The notes beneath the pieces are model-generated. The model saw only the letters and a program-made list of their open reading frames with translations. It had not been told where the DNA came from and made no database searches. From positions 1 through 28,496 of the forward strand of contig JALNQF010000463.1 in NCBI GenBank assembly GCA_028456385.1: a stretch of DNA of 28,496 nt. Reading direction: 5' to 3'. Source of the stretch: Ophiosphaerella korrae (lineage: Eukaryota > Ascomycota > Dothideomycetes > Pleosporales > Phaeosphaeriaceae). The number at the start of each line of letters is the position of its first letter. Positions within the stretch are counted from its first letter, which is position 1. Both the position numbers and the translations under genes were made by a program. This document shows positions 1-12,119 of this stretch, in pieces.

Positions 1-548
1 CCTATTATTACTAATTACTATCTTTAGAACTAGAAGAAGAAGCTTAAGTAGTAAGAAGACTTCTAAGACTAAACCTAAGTAGCGAAAAGTAAATACTACT
101 TAGATAATAAGTATAATAATAATCTTAATTCTAAAGCTAAAGATCTTAAAGTAAAAAGCTAAGAAAATACTAAGGAAGTAGAGAAAGTATAAAAATAAAA
201 GACTAAGAGCTCTTAGAAAGAAAAGTAAAAGAGCTTAAACTTATTATATTAAATTAAGAATAGACTAGAGTAAGAATACTACTACTAGAATATAGAGTAT
301 AAAGAAGAGAAGTTAAAAAAGTAGCTAAATAGTAGCTAGAAGTAAGAGTAAAAGTAGTAAAAGACTTAATAAAGTATTTATAAGTATATTCTAAACTTTT
401 ATTAAGACTTAAGTAACTTATATCTAACTCTAAGTTAGTAAAGTAAGAAAAGTATAAAGGCATACCTTATAAAGCTTAAGAGGCTAGTAGTTAATAGAGA
501 GAATTTAGAGTAGTATAAAAGCTTAAAAGTAAGCTAAAACTACTAGAG
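1..548 (+). other. Left part of unidentified decayed sequence X
   Basis: Purine-rich plus strand with many TAA/TAG in every frame. It ends at the target site of Gypsy copy 1, and removing copy 1 and one TSD joins it to 7626. In the frame running through about 430-540 the joined reading looks protein-like (rich in Lys, Glu, Gln-compatible stops), so it may be the mutated coding strand of another repeat or duplicated gene. I do not recognise any domain. The only ATG-started open frame here (254-463, minus strand) looks like an antisense shadow of this purine-rich strand. Confidence 0.45.
544..548. repeat. Target-site duplication of Gypsy copy 1, left copy
   Basis: The five bases tagag directly precede the LTR at 549 and are repeated at 7621-7625 directly after the other LTR. 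Five-base duplications are usual for Ty3/Gypsy integrases. Confidence 0.9.
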
Positions 549-1024
549 TATTATAAGCTACTTGTTATTAACTATAAGTACTTATATTAGAGAGTTAGTA
601 GATTATAAAGTAATAGTAAAAACTTATAAAGTAATCTATAATAACTATAAATAATAGAAGATATTTTATAACTATTTTATATTAGCGTTCTATAGTTAAG
701 AGATTAAATTACTAATACTATCTTAGTAATACGTATCCTATTAACTATATACTTATTATAATCTATAATCTATAGTTACTAAGACTAATAGATTATAGAT
801 TATTTTAATCTATAATCTATAGATACTAAGAATCTATAGATTATAGATTATTTTAATCTATAATCTATAGATACTAAGAATCTATAGATTATAGATTACT
901 CTAGGTATCCTAGTTATATATAGTCTCCTAATTAAGATTATTACTTTACTTATCTTATACTTTATTAGTATCTAAGTTAAGACTAATTAGCTCTATCTCG
1001 ATTTCTTCTATTATACCTATAATA
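549..1024 (-). repeat. 3' LTR of copy 1 (family A, 476 bp, expanded)
   Basis: Matches the LTRs at 7193-7620, 19367-19795, 21035-21461 and 27633-28059. Both termini show the CA/TG to TA change. It is 48 bp longer than its partner because the internal hairpin block (about 760-899) carries one extra unit. Confidence 0.92.
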
Positions 1025-1362
1025 TTATCTCTCTCTTTAGATAGGTCTTAGTTTATCTATTCTAGAGCTAAAGTTATTAATTTAGTTTCTTTATTAATAT
1101 AGAGTTCTTTATCCTTCTTTATACTTATTTTATTTATACGTTATTACTATCTTCTTACTAATTACGTATTATATAATAGTATTAAAATATTTTTTTATTT
1201 TTATTATAATTCTCCTAAATTAAACCCTAAGTCTCTTTTTTATATTATTTTTATAAATAATAGTAGAGCTTATAAGGTGTATATTTATATAAATATATAT
1301 AGTTCTTATAATATATCTAGTATCTTTCTTTTTAAGTATATATTAATTATACTTATTCTTAT
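955..1362 (-). pseudogene. Decayed accessory frame (ORF3) of copy 1, ending inside the LTR
   Basis: Minus-strand frame of 136 codons, exactly the length of its counterpart in copy 4 (27295-27702). It starts at an ATA that would be ATG before RIP, passes through the polypurine tract and the LTR boundary, and ends at the TAA at 955-957, the same stop as in the other family A LTRs. Protein-level conservation with copies 4 and 2 includes the motifs NILxLL, KELYINKET and LITLAL, and a C-terminus ending near NKV. Internal stops fall where the pre-RIP codon could be Gln or Trp. I do not recognise the product and no domain is evident. The ATG assignment is inferred. Confidence 0.55.
1025..1040 (-). 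promoter_or_regulatory. Polypurine tract of copy 1
   Basis: On the minus strand this reads as a purine run (aaagagagagataa) immediately upstream of the 3' LTR. This is the position of the plus-strand DNA primer in LTR retrotransposons. Confidence 0.6.
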
Positions 1363-1379
1363 ATCTAGGCTTAATAATA

Positions 1380-1721
1380 ATAGGGAAAGCTATTAACTAA
1401 ACTTAAGAGAAATTACTATCTTAAATTATAGAGGCTAAAGCTAAGTATAAGTAAATCTAAGAGCTTATATAGAGTAAGCTAGTAAAGAATTAAGCTTATC
1501 TCTTTTACTTTTATAAGATAAAAGCCTTAAATAATAAGAAATTAGCTAAATAGTTAGTAGCTCTAGAAGCTAAGCTAGACTTAGATAAGGCGTTTATTAT
1601 AGTAGATCTTATATTAGATATTCTTATTATCTCTCTATCTATTATTAGTAATATTAGTTCTCTTAGTTTACTACTAGGTATTCTAGAGAGTTTTAACTTT
1701 AGAAGTTCTCTAGTTTCTTAA
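1380..1721 (+). pseudogene. Decayed antisense frame of copy 1, coiled-coil-like
   Basis: Plus-strand frame, antisense to the element and tail-to-tail with pol. It has 114 codons from an ATA (likely former ATG, followed by Gly-Lys-Ala-Ile-Asn) to the TAA at 1719-1721. Seven or eight internal stops are TAA/TAG at sites compatible with CAA/CAG. The reading is rich in Lys, Glu, Ala and Leu, and contains IEAKAKYK near residue 20, a KxKALNNKKLAK block in the middle and LEAKLDLDKAF after it. The same frame is present in copy 2 (12351-12686) and copy 4 (26930-27277) with whole-codon length differences. The last codons overlap the 3' end of pol on the other strand. Function unknown. Confidence 0.55.
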
Positions 1722-4700
1722 AGTAATTAAGATTATTCTCTAGTTTTTATATTTTCTCTTATAGTTATCTTTTTTTATCTATACCTATCTATTTTACTAA
1801 GTAGTAGTTTCTCTTATTATAAAATTAGTATTATAAGATTTTTTTAACTTCTTATTCTTTTTATTTTCTATATATATCTACTTTATATACTAGTAGTTCT
1901 ATATTCTATAGTACTTGTTTTAGTAGAGCTACGTAGAACGTTAAGTATATCTTTATCTTATTAGGTAGCTTTAGTTTAAATATAACTAGTATAACTTCTT
2001 TTTTAATTTTATATAGTTTTATCTTAACGTAGTCTAATTTTAAACTTAGTTATTTACTCTTAATATTTTCCTATACTAACTATACTTTTTCTCCTTTTTT
2101 AAATTAAGGTCTCTCTTTATACTTTTTATTATAGTATTTAGCTATTTAATTATATAAGAATTCTACGTCTTATCTTAGTTAATTATATATATCTTTAAGT
2201 CTATTAGTAAAGTTTTCTCTTCTTAGAGACTAAGATATTTAATTCTTTAGTATCTAGTATATATTAGGCTTAAATCTATAGTTTATAAAGAAGAGTAATA
2301 CTTTTATTACTATATTCTTTACGCTGTTGTATACTAACTATACTATAAGTAGTAGTTGTACCTAGTTATTCTAGTTATAGTTAAGGTAATATCTTAAATA
2401 TTATTCTACTATCTAATTTATTTGTTTTAATTATCTATCTATTTATAGTTAGTATACTATAGATATTACGTAGTATATTTCTAATTATACTATTATTATT
2501 CTTTATAGTTTTAATATAAATTATATATCTCTATCTATAATAATTTTATCTAGTAGCCTATATTAGCTATTTACTATTCTTAGGACTTAGTATACTATAA
2601 CTTCTATTCTACTCTTCTCTTTATATAGTCTAAAGTATATATACTTTATTAGCTTATTTACTATAGTTAGGATTTTATTATATTTTACTCTTAATATTAG
2701 ATCTTTAGACTTTAGTAGATTTATAATAAAGTCTATTATAATAACTCTTTATAGTTATTCTAGTACTTCTACTAGTTATAGTATTTTATATTATATATAT
2801 CTATTATATTTATTCTTATAGTATTCTATATAGTCTTATAATACTTCTATTACTAGTTATCTTACTTTTAGAATATAGTAGTCTTGTAGTAGTCTATCTA
2901 ATATTTTTTTAATTTCTTAGTAACTATATACTAGTAATTTATAGAATTATCTTATAAATTCTCTTTATATCTTATTTAGAATATATATTCTTCTATAGGC
3001 TCGTATAAATCCTTCTTAAATTTCTAGTTTCTCTATTTCTTTAGATACTTCTTATATTGTTTTCTAAATCTATTTATTTAGTTTACTATTTTTTCTCTTA
3101 AGTAATATAGCTATCTTAGGTATATTTAGAACTAAATATCCTTCTTTATTCTTAACTAGAACTATACTAGTAGCGCTTACTTCTTCTTATAGGTCTAGTC
3201 TTCTACTAAGAGCGTCTATAAATTAGTTATCTTTCCTTTTTATATATATAATTTCTATATTATATATTAATAGGAATTCCTACTATCTTATATAGTATTA
3301 TAATAACTCTTTATTTATTATAAATCTTATAAGATTCTTATAGTCTATATAAACCTTTATTTAATACTTAGCTCTTTATAGGTATACTCTCTATTATTTA
3401 AATACTTTATAGATTACTAGTATTTCTTTATTATAAATTAGATAGTTAAGTTTTACTATTTTTATCTTCTTAGAGAAGTATTTAACTAAGTACTCTTTTT
3501 TAGTTTTTAGGTCTTCTTGTATTACTACTATCTTATAGACTAAATTAGATATATCTATTTTTACTATTACTAGTAAGTCTAGGTTATATATTCTAATAAC
3601 TAGGTTTTCTATAAATTTCTTTTTAATCTTCTTAAATACTTTATTATATTCTTTTATCTATTTAAATAGCGTATCTTTTTTTATAAGTCTTGTTATTAGC
3701 TTTATATCTTTAGAGTATCTTACTATTAACTTTTTATAAAAGTTAGCTAGCCTATAAAATTATTATACTTCTTTTAGGTTTTTTAGTGTTAGCTATTTAT
3801 TAATTAATTTAATCTTTTCTAGATTAATCTTAATCTTCCCTAGTTTAATAATAAATCTAAGAAAATCTATCTTCTTTATATAGAATTTGTATTTTCTTAT
3901 TTTTAGAAATAGCTTATTTTCTACTAGTTTCTCTAGTACCTTGTATATATATTGTACGTGTTCTTCCTCTATTTCTAAGAATATAAGGATATTATCTAAG
4001 TATATAAATATAAATATATTTAAGTACTCTCTTAGTACTATATTAATTCTTTCTTAGAATGCTACTAGCGTATTTATTAAGCTAAATAGTATAACTAAGT
4101 ATTTATATAGTCTATACTATATTCTAAATACTATTTTTTACTTATTACCTTTCTTAATTCTAATCTAATAATAGGTGTTCTAGATATCTAGCTTTATAAA
4201 GATTTTTACTCTTTATAGTTTATCTTATATTTTATCTATCTATAGTAGTAGGTATTAGTTTTTATTTATAATTACGTTAGTTTTTCTAAAATCTATATAG
4301 AGTCTCTTATTACTTATTCTTTTTTTATCTATAAATATTAGTCTATAGGCTACTAAGGATTTAGACTCTTTTATTTATCTTTTCTTTATTATATTTTAGA
4401 TAAATATTTACTTAATTTTTAATTTTTCTTCTATCTTTTAGTAGACTAGGCTCTATCTTGCGTTTTTACTTTCTTTTAGTTCTATTACTAAGTCCTATAG
4501 TTAATATTCTAGGAGGTAGTCTTTTAGCTCTATAAGCTATTTTTCCTATTTTTTATATTCTTTAGAGAATTCTCCTTTATAAGTACTTATATTAGCTTTT
4601 AGTATATCTATTTTATTTTAGCTAATTTCTCTTATTCTCTAATTAATATATAGGTTAGTTATCTATAACTATAGTATACTTAGTATTATATTTTATTTAT

Positions 4701-7131
4701 TATTAATTGTTATTATATCTATAACTATATTCTTAATTATTATCCTTTCTATGTTTAATATAGAGAGAACTATTTTAAACCTAATAGGTTCTTAGAATAG
4801 TTTTCCTTTAATTATACTTAATTATTAAGGGTATTTCTTTATTATATACTTTATTCCTTATATTTCTATAAATTTCTTTAATATAAAGTTTCTCGTAGCT
4901 CTACTATTAATTATTAGTTATACTATCTTTTTTTAGTATATACTTATTTTTATAATATATAAGCCTACTATACTTTCTAGCTTTTCTTACTTTAGTAATT
5001 TATTAAACTATCTATCTTTCTAAAGCTATAGCCCTACTTTAAGTTTATATTCTTTATATTTTAGATATTTATTATTTGTATATTTATACTATAGTCTTCC
5101 CTAGACGCATTTCTTAGTTAACTTAGATCTAGGTCTTACTACTAAGTATCTATCTTCTAGGATTATTTTTTATCTCTAGATACTTTCTACTATAATTACT
5201 CTTGTATAATTATAGCCTCTTCTCCTTATAGGCTATATATTATTATTTACTTTAGAGTTTCTATATATAATATAATTCTTATCTAGGTATAATATCTATA
5301 ATACTTTAAAGTATACTAGATATTTTAAGTCTATTATTTTATTATCTCCTTTTTAGTACTTATCTTTACTAAGTATATCTATTATTAGAATATAGTATAC
5401 TACTAGTATTCTTAGTATATAAGCTTTATTAATCTATTACGTCTTTCTTATAAAGTACTACTATTCTCTTAGTATAAGTATTCTTCTTACTATAACTATA
5501 TATTACTTTATCTATTCCTAAAATAGTATAAACTTTATTTCTTTAAGATTACGTTCTTTCTAGTCTTTATATACTTCTTCTATACTTATAACTATTAAGT
5601 ATATCTAAATAAATCTCTATTTTTTATTTTATTCTTTTATATCTATTATTATATAGCTATTATAGCTATATATTATTAGCTAGGTATACTCTATACTTTT
5701 TATACTAACTTATCTCTTACTTCTTTATAGTCTTTTAGAGGTAGTTATAGTAGTCTCTTTATTTAGTACTAGTCCTTTAGCCTAGATTAATAGTACTAGA
5801 AGCTTTTCTCTTTCTAAATCTTCTATTAGTAAGTCTATTACTTAAGCTATTTCTTTTAGCTAAGCTTTTATTCTTTTTTTTATTATAGCTACTTTATATC
5901 TCTATTTTTATAAGAACTATACTACTCTTTATTTACTAGAAAAATATATATAGTAGTTATTATTATAATAAAAAGTCTAGTAGAGTATTACGTATTATAC
6001 TTCTTTATTCTTAGCTACTTTCTCTTAAAGTTTAGCTTATACTTATAGTGCTTTTTTCCTCTTTTTAGTTATTTTTAACTAGTTTTCTTTCTTTAGGTCT
6101 TTACTCTTATAGTCTTTTATAAAGTATTCTAGTTTTCTATATTTATAGTATACTATATCTTTCTTTAACTTAGATCTATAGTTCTTTATATAGTAGCCTA
6201 GTTTCTTATAGTTAAAGTATATAAAGTCTTTATTCTTCTTTTTTTTCTTGTCTTTATTAGCGTTAAGGATTATAGAGTCTCTTTTATTATAGTTCTAGGT
6301 ATAACCTCTATATTTATTCTTCTTCTATTCTTAAAGATTATTATTAATTTATATTACTTATTACTTTAGAGCTTCTAGTATTTGTAGTTTCTCTATATAT
6401 ATTATCTTGTATTAGATTTTAGAGTTAAGTCTTTATTTAAATTATAATATTAAGGCTAACTTATTTTATTCTATATTCTATAATAGTTATTTAAATTATA
6501 ATATATACTTAGGAATACTCTAATTCTATATAAGCTTCTCTAGCTACTCTTTAGCTTATTAGGTAATATCTATATCTTTAAACGCTACTCTTATTCGTTT
6601 AGTAAAGTATTTATAACTTCTAAAAATAGCTCTAGTCTTATCCTTCTAGGTTATTAGAGAATATATTATATAATCTATTTAGTAAGGTTTATACTATTTT
6701 ATTACGTCTTCTTTAAAGTATAATCTAATATATATTACCTTCTTTTCTTCTATATTAAAGTGTAGTACTTATATATCTATCTAGAGTTATACTAATATAA
6801 TAAAAGGTTATAGTTTCTCCTTTATTCTATTAAATTTCTTAAAGACAAGTATCTTTAGTAGTTTCTTTGTTATACTTATCTTTAATCTTTAAGTAATTAG
6901 TTCTATCTAGTTTTATCCTTAGATAATAGCTTTAATTTATACTTTATTTTATTTTACGTAATCCTATAGTTCCTTATTCTATATTTCTAAAGTATTAATT
7001 ACTATTTTTATATCTTCTTTGTTATTAATTAGTTAGTTAAGATAACTTTTAATTATTTCCTATATAGTACTATCTAATTTAGGACTACTTTTAGGAGCTT
7101 TACCTAATTATTTTATTAAACTTTCTACTAT
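1699..7131 (-). pseudogene. gag-pol polyprotein remnant of copy 1 (chromovirus)
   Basis: One minus-strand frame of 5433 nt (1811 codons) stays in register from Gag to chromodomain. In order it holds the Gag domain; two CCHC knuckles at 6178-6219 and 6109-6150, whose Cys and His positions all read Tyr; a protease site with Asn-Ser-Arg-Ala in place of Asp-Ser-Gly-Ala at about 4897-4908; reverse transcriptase with YLDN instead of YLDD at 3991-4002; RNase H; integrase with the first Asp at 2731-2733 and second Asp at 2533-2535 both kept; and a C-terminal chromodomain ending at 1699. Dozens of TAA/TAG interrupt it at Gln/Trp-compatible codons. The start is the ATA at 7129-7131 (from ATG), chosen because families A and B share the frame from this codon but differ by one base just upstream. 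It cannot be translated. Confidence 0.9.
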
Positions 7132-7192
7132 TATATTAGCTAGACTATATATTTCTTATACTTTACTTCTTATAATAACTAAATTAGTAAGG

Positions 7193-7620
7193 TATTATAG
7201 GCTACCTATTATTAACTATAAGTACTTATATTAGAAAGTTAGTAGATTATAAAGTAATAGTAAAAGCTTATAAAGTAATCTATAATAACTATAAATAATA
7301 GAAGATATTTTATAACTATCTTATATTAGTATTCTATAGTTAAGAGATTAAATTACTAATATTATCTTAGTAATATATATCCTATTAACTATATACTTAT
7401 TATAATCTATAATCTATAGTTACTAAGACTAATAGATTATAGATTATCTTAATCTATAATCTATAGATACTAAGAATCTATAGATTATAGATTACTTTAG
7501 GTATCCTAGTTATATATAGTTTCTTAATTAAGATTATTACTTTACTTGTCTTATACTTTGTTAGTATCTAAGTTAAAACTAATTAGCTCTATCTCGATTT
7601 CTTCTATTATACTTATAATA
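7193..7620 (-). repeat. 5' LTR of copy 1 (family A, 428 bp)
   Basis: Partner of 549-1024. It contains two hairpin units at about 7404-7493. Bounded by the primer-binding region on the low-coordinate side and the TSD tagag at 7621-7625. Confidence 0.92.
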
Positions 7621-7625
7621 TAGAG
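7621..7625. repeat. Target-site duplication of Gypsy copy 1, right copy
   Basis: tagag, identical to 544-548. Confidence 0.9.
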
Positions 7626-10465
7626 AAAGTACTTTAAAAGTATTTACTAATACTAAAAAGAGATAAAAAGTAAGAAGAACTAGAGAGAACTTAATAAATA
7701 AGGGCCTTATCTACTATAGAGAAAATAGTAAGTAGAAAATTATTAAACTTACTCTTAGGTATAGTATAACTCTAGAGACGCTAGCTATAAGCTTACTAGT
7801 AAAAAAGATTATTAGTAAAGCTATAAAGATAGCTAAAAGTCTTAGAGTTATTATCTTTAAGCTTATCTATACTATATACTACTAGGTAAGCTTTAAGCTT
7901 ATAAAGACGTACTAGCTTACTAGGTATTATAAGAAGATACCTATAAGCTACTTAATAACTTAAAGAAATATTTTAGTAAATAAGATACTAAATATTAGCT
8001 ACTATAGTATTATATATAAAGAGCGTAGTAATAAAGTAGCTAAAAAACTAAGTAGCTATAAGAATAAAAGTATTAGTATAAGTATACTCTTACTTAAAGA
8101 GCTTAGTAATATAGTAGTAACTTTTAGTAAAACTTTTAACTTAAGAAAGTACTTACTTATATTTAGCTACTAAACTACTAAAAATATATTAGCTAAGCTT
8201 TAAAAAACTATTAAGATAAAATTAAGTAAAAAGAAAAATAAAGTTAAAGACTTACTTAACTTATAATTATAGCCCTAAATATAATAATAAATATAGAAGC
8301 TATTAAAGTAGATAATACCTTTATTATTAAAGAAAATAGAGTATCTAATACTACTATAAATATAGGTAGTATAGCTATAATTACTCTCTTTTTTAGAACT
8401 ATAAGCTATAGCTTTATTAGAGCCTAGTAGTAATAGCTTTAGTAGTAAGGCCCTATAAGAGCTAATAGTCTTCTAAGTATACTAACTTATATAGACTATA
8501 GCTTTATAATAGACCTATATCTTTTAAAAATTATTAATTAAAGAAAGATCTTATAAGCGCGTAGCCTAAGTAGTTAAAAAGTTTTAAGTAAGTATCTCTT
8601 AACTCTTATAATAGTATACTTAATAGTATAGCTAGTAAAAAAAAGACTAAAAGCTATTAGAAGTATAAAAGAAGCTATTAGAGTTATAGGAATAAATATT
8701 ATAAAGACTATTCTACTAGTAAGCTCTATTTTTATACTTATTATAGTAAGTATATATAAACTCTTAAATAAAAAAAAGAAGCTAGCTAAAGTTACGCTCT
8801 TTAAAAATATTAACGGCTTAGTTAAAAAGGTTATAAAAGAAGTTAAGTAAGAGAGAGTAGTTAAAGAAATAAGTAATAACTAAGAGAAAAGTATAGTTAG
8901 TAAAACCTAAGAGTTTATAAGTAAGAAAGATAGATACTTACTTTTATACTAGAAATAATATATTATAGAAATAGAGTAAGAAGCTCTACTTTTAGTTTAA
9001 TAGTAACCTAAGAGTAGTTTACTTAGGTTATAAAGTAGCTAAGAAGGATTATTACTACTATAGTTACTTTAGCTAAGCTAGCTAGCTATATAAAACTTAG
9101 GTTAGAAGTTAAAAGTAGCTATAATAATTAAAGTAGAAAGTAAATAAGAGAATAGAGCTAAAAAAACTAGTAAGAGAGTATAGAGTAGCTAAGATAAGCT
9201 TAAAGAAAAGAAAAAGAAAATAGAATAAAAAATAAAAAGATAAAGTTTAAGTATACTTCTAGAGAGTATTTATAACTTTACTAAAAATTATAGGAGTAAA
9301 TAACTATAAGAGCCTAACTACTAGTAAAAACGTTTAAATATAGAGCCTAAAGGCCTTATACTAGCTTAACTAATAAATATATATATATAAGAAAAGAGCT
9401 AGCTATTAAAAATTAATAAGTAAGAGAAGAATTTAGTAAGTAAAGATACGTTAAGTAAAAGAACTATTATAGAAAGGTAAAAACTACTATAGCTTGTAAA
9501 ACGTACGTAAAAAGAAATAGTTAAAAGATAAGTAGCTACTACTACAAGCTATATAATACGTCTATATAAAAATTTTATTAAATAACCTAGAAACTACGTA
9601 AATACTTTATAAATAACTCTTTAGATATTAGATCTAGAGCCCTTAGGAGAAAGGTATTATAAGTAGAAGATAAAAGTAGTATCTTTAAAGTCTTAAGCTA
9701 TAGATACTCTAAAATAAAAATAATAGCTAATATAAAGAAATAGAAGTAGCGTAACTTAAGCTTTATATAGGTAATAGCGCTAATAAAGCTAGTATTCTCT
9801 TAGAGTAAGCCTAAGTAGGTTATAGCTATAGCTAGAGTTAGATTAGTAGTTTATAGATAATATATAGTAATTAATACCTAAAGGGCTATAAGTTATTTAA
9901 GAGGAAGAAAGCTCTTAGAGACTTAATATCTTTATTCTCTTTTATTAATATTAATATTTTAGCTAAAAAGCTTAAGTTACTCTCTAACTATATATATAGT
10001 TAGCGCTAGATACTAGACTATTTATAAAGTAGGGCTAAATTACAAATCTAAATTATTTTAGATCTAATAGTTTAAGTACTTTATAGCTAATAAAATAAGA
10101 AAGGAGTTTATAAGTTAAAGTAGGTTTTACTCTCTCTTTAAGCTAGAGGCTCTTAATTAAGTATAGTAGCTTAATAAAACTAAGCTCTATATAAGAAGAG
10201 AAGTATATAGTAAAGTATTATAAAGAAAAGAATAGTAAAAAAAGAGTAAGTAGTTACTAAAGAAATATAAGTACTAAAGGCTTATAAAGAGGTAAACTAT
10301 TAAGAAAGAGAAGTAAGAGAAAGTAGCTAATAGGCTTTTAAGTTATAAGATATAACTTATAAGAGAGTAAATAATATTTAAAGTTAGTTTAGCTAATAAA
10401 GTTTAAGATTTCTAAGACTAATAAGCTTTTAGGCTCTAAATCTATATTAGGTATATAACTCTATA
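7626..10465 (+). other. Right part of unidentified decayed sequence X (about 2.8 kb)
   Basis: Purine-rich plus strand directly continuing 1-548 once copy 1 is removed. It is not homologous by eye to any Gypsy segment in the window. A plus-strand stretch at 8632-8847 is free of stops for 72 codons, long for this DNA. It contains Lys-rich helices around a hydrophobic run near 8700-8760. From about 8880 to 10440 a different plus frame reads protein-like (Lys/Arg-rich, with TAA/TAG at Gln/Trp-compatible sites). No reverse transcriptase, integrase or transposase signature was recognised, and CA and TG are almost completely gone. It may be a LINE, a DNA transposon or a duplicated gene ruined by RIP. 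The right edge at about 10465 is where similarity to element D begins. Confidence 0.4.
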
Positions 10466-11536
10466 ATATTATATTTTTTTATAAAGTACTACTATTCTTT
10501 TTATATAGGTATTCTTTTTACTATAACTATATATTACTTTATTTATTTTTAAAATAGTATAAATTTTATTTCTTTAAAATTATATTCTTTCTAGTCTTTA
10601 TATACTTTCTCTATACTTATAACTAGTAAGTATTTCTTAATAAATTTCTATTCTTTATTTTATTTCTCTATTTCTATTATTATATAGCTATTATAGCTAT
10701 ATATATTTAGCTAGGTATACTTTATACTTTTTATACTAGCTTATCTTTTACTTTCTTATAGTCTTTTAGTAAAAGTAGTAGTAGTCTTTTTATCTAGTAT
10801 TAGTTTTTTAGCCTAGATTAATATAATCTAAGGTTCTTTTCCTTCTAAGTTTTCTATTAGTAAGTCTATTATATATACTATTTCTTCTAGCTATACTTTT
10901 ATTCTTTTTTTTATTACTACTACTCTATTCTTTTATAAGAAATATCTTACTCTCTACTTACTAAAAAGGTATATATAGTAGTTATCTTTATAATAAAAAG
11001 TCTAGTAGAGTATTATATATTATATTTCTTTACTTCTAGCTACTTTCTTTTAGAGTTTAGCTTATACTTTTAGAACTTCCTTCTTACTTTTAGTTATTTT
11101 TAACTAGGTTTCTTTATCTTTTTTATAGTCTTTACTTCTATAGTCTTTTATAAAGTATCTTAGTTTTCTATATTTATAATATACTATATCTTTCTTCTTT
11201 TATAATTAGTAATCTTTTATATAGTAACTTTTCTTACTATAGTTAAAGTATATAAAGTCTTTATTCTTCTTATTTTTCTTCTTATCTTTATTTACGTTAA
11301 AGATTAGAGAGTCTCTAATATCTTAGTTTCTAGGTTAGCTACTATACTTATTTTTTTTTTATTCTTAAAGGTTATTATTAATTTAGATTACTTACTACTT
11401 TAAAGCTTCTAATATCCTAGGTTTCTCTATATAGATTATCTTGTATTAGATTTTCTTATTTAATTTTTATTTAAATTATAATATTAAAGCTAATTTATTC
11501 TATTCTATATTCTATAATAGTTATTTAAACTATAAT
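10466..11536 (-). mobile_element. Gypsy element D, internal fragment (knuckle-side part of gag)
   Basis: Collinear with about 5436-6510 of copy 1 and about 16405-17480 of copy 2. It covers the end of Gag, both CCHC knuckles (11209-11250 and 11140-11181, ligands again reading Tyr) and the linker before the protease. It is cut on the right by insertion of copy 2 (TSD ataat at 11532-11536) and continues at 18659. On the left it stops abruptly against sequence X, so protease, RT, integrase and the 3' LTR of D are missing here. Either D was truncated or X was inserted into it and the rest lies outside the window. Confidence 0.85.
11532..11536. repeat. Target-site duplication of copy 2, left copy
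   Basis: ataat, repeated at 18654-18658 after the other LTR. A low-complexity 5-mer, but it also fits the break in element D exactly. Confidence 0.8.
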
Positions 11537-11977
11537 TATAATAGGTCTACTAAGGTTAACTTTCTAATAGCTTATAAGTTATTAGTAGATTAAAAGGTAA
11601 TAGTAAAAGCTTATATTATAATCTATAATAGGCTATAAATAATAGAAGATATTTTATAACTATCTTAGTATTATTACTTATAGTTAATAATTAAATTACT
11701 AATACTATCCTAATAATACGTATTACTACTAACTATATACCTAGGCTTCTTAGCTAGCTTTATACTTTATATTTACTAAGATTATAAATTATAAATTTAT
11801 TACGTACTTAGCTTTATACTTTATATTTACTAAGATTATAAATTGCGAATTTATTACGTATCTCTATTATAGTTAGTTTTCTAGTTAAGTTTATTACTCT
11901 ATAAGTTATACGTACTTTTATTATCTATAGTAGGGCTAATTAGCTAAAGTTAGTTTTCTTTTATTATAGCTATAATA
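11537..11977 (-). repeat. 3' LTR of copy 2 (family B, 441 bp)
   Basis: Matches 18159-18653 and the LTR of element D (19350-20225 without its insertion). It contains two copies of a 54-bp unit (tagctttatactttatattt and onward) at about 11756-11863. Confidence 0.9.
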
Positions 11978-11995
11978 CTATTCTTCTCTCTAGAT
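11978..11995 (-). promoter_or_regulatory. Polypurine tract of copy 2
   Basis: Minus-strand purine run (agagagaagaatag) adjoining the 3' LTR, in the expected plus-strand primer position. Confidence 0.5.
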
Positions 11996-12119
11996 AGGTT
12001 TTTATTTCCTTACTCTAAGCCTAAGATTATTAGTCTAGTTTCTTTATTTATTTTTAGTTCTTTATTATTCTCTATATCTTCTTACTCTAATTATAATAAA
12101 CTTTTTCTTATTACTTGTA

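Larger units (their letters stand above)
549..7620 (-). mobile_element. Complete Ty3/Gypsy chromovirus, copy 1, LTR family A, RIP-inactivated
   Basis: Full-length element of 7072 bp on the minus strand, bounded by LTRs at 549-1024 (3') and 7193-7620 (5') and by the tagag duplication. The internal region (6168 bp) is within 3 bp of that of copy 4 (6171 bp) and collinear with it throughout. It holds gag-pol, an antisense frame and a downstream sense frame that runs into the 3' LTR. Every frame is broken by TAA/TAG. It was inserted into sequence X. Confidence 0.93.

Noticed and set aside
254..463. 69-codon ATG-initiated open frame on the minus strand
   Set aside because: It lies antisense to the purine-rich strand of sequence X, has a low-complexity Leu/Ser/Thr/Tyr composition, and has no conserved counterpart. 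It is open because TAA/TAG on the minus strand happen to be avoided.
10466..11536. Independent short transposon
   Set aside because: It is collinear with gag of copies 1 and 2 and continues at 18659 after the copy 2 insertion, so it is part of element D.
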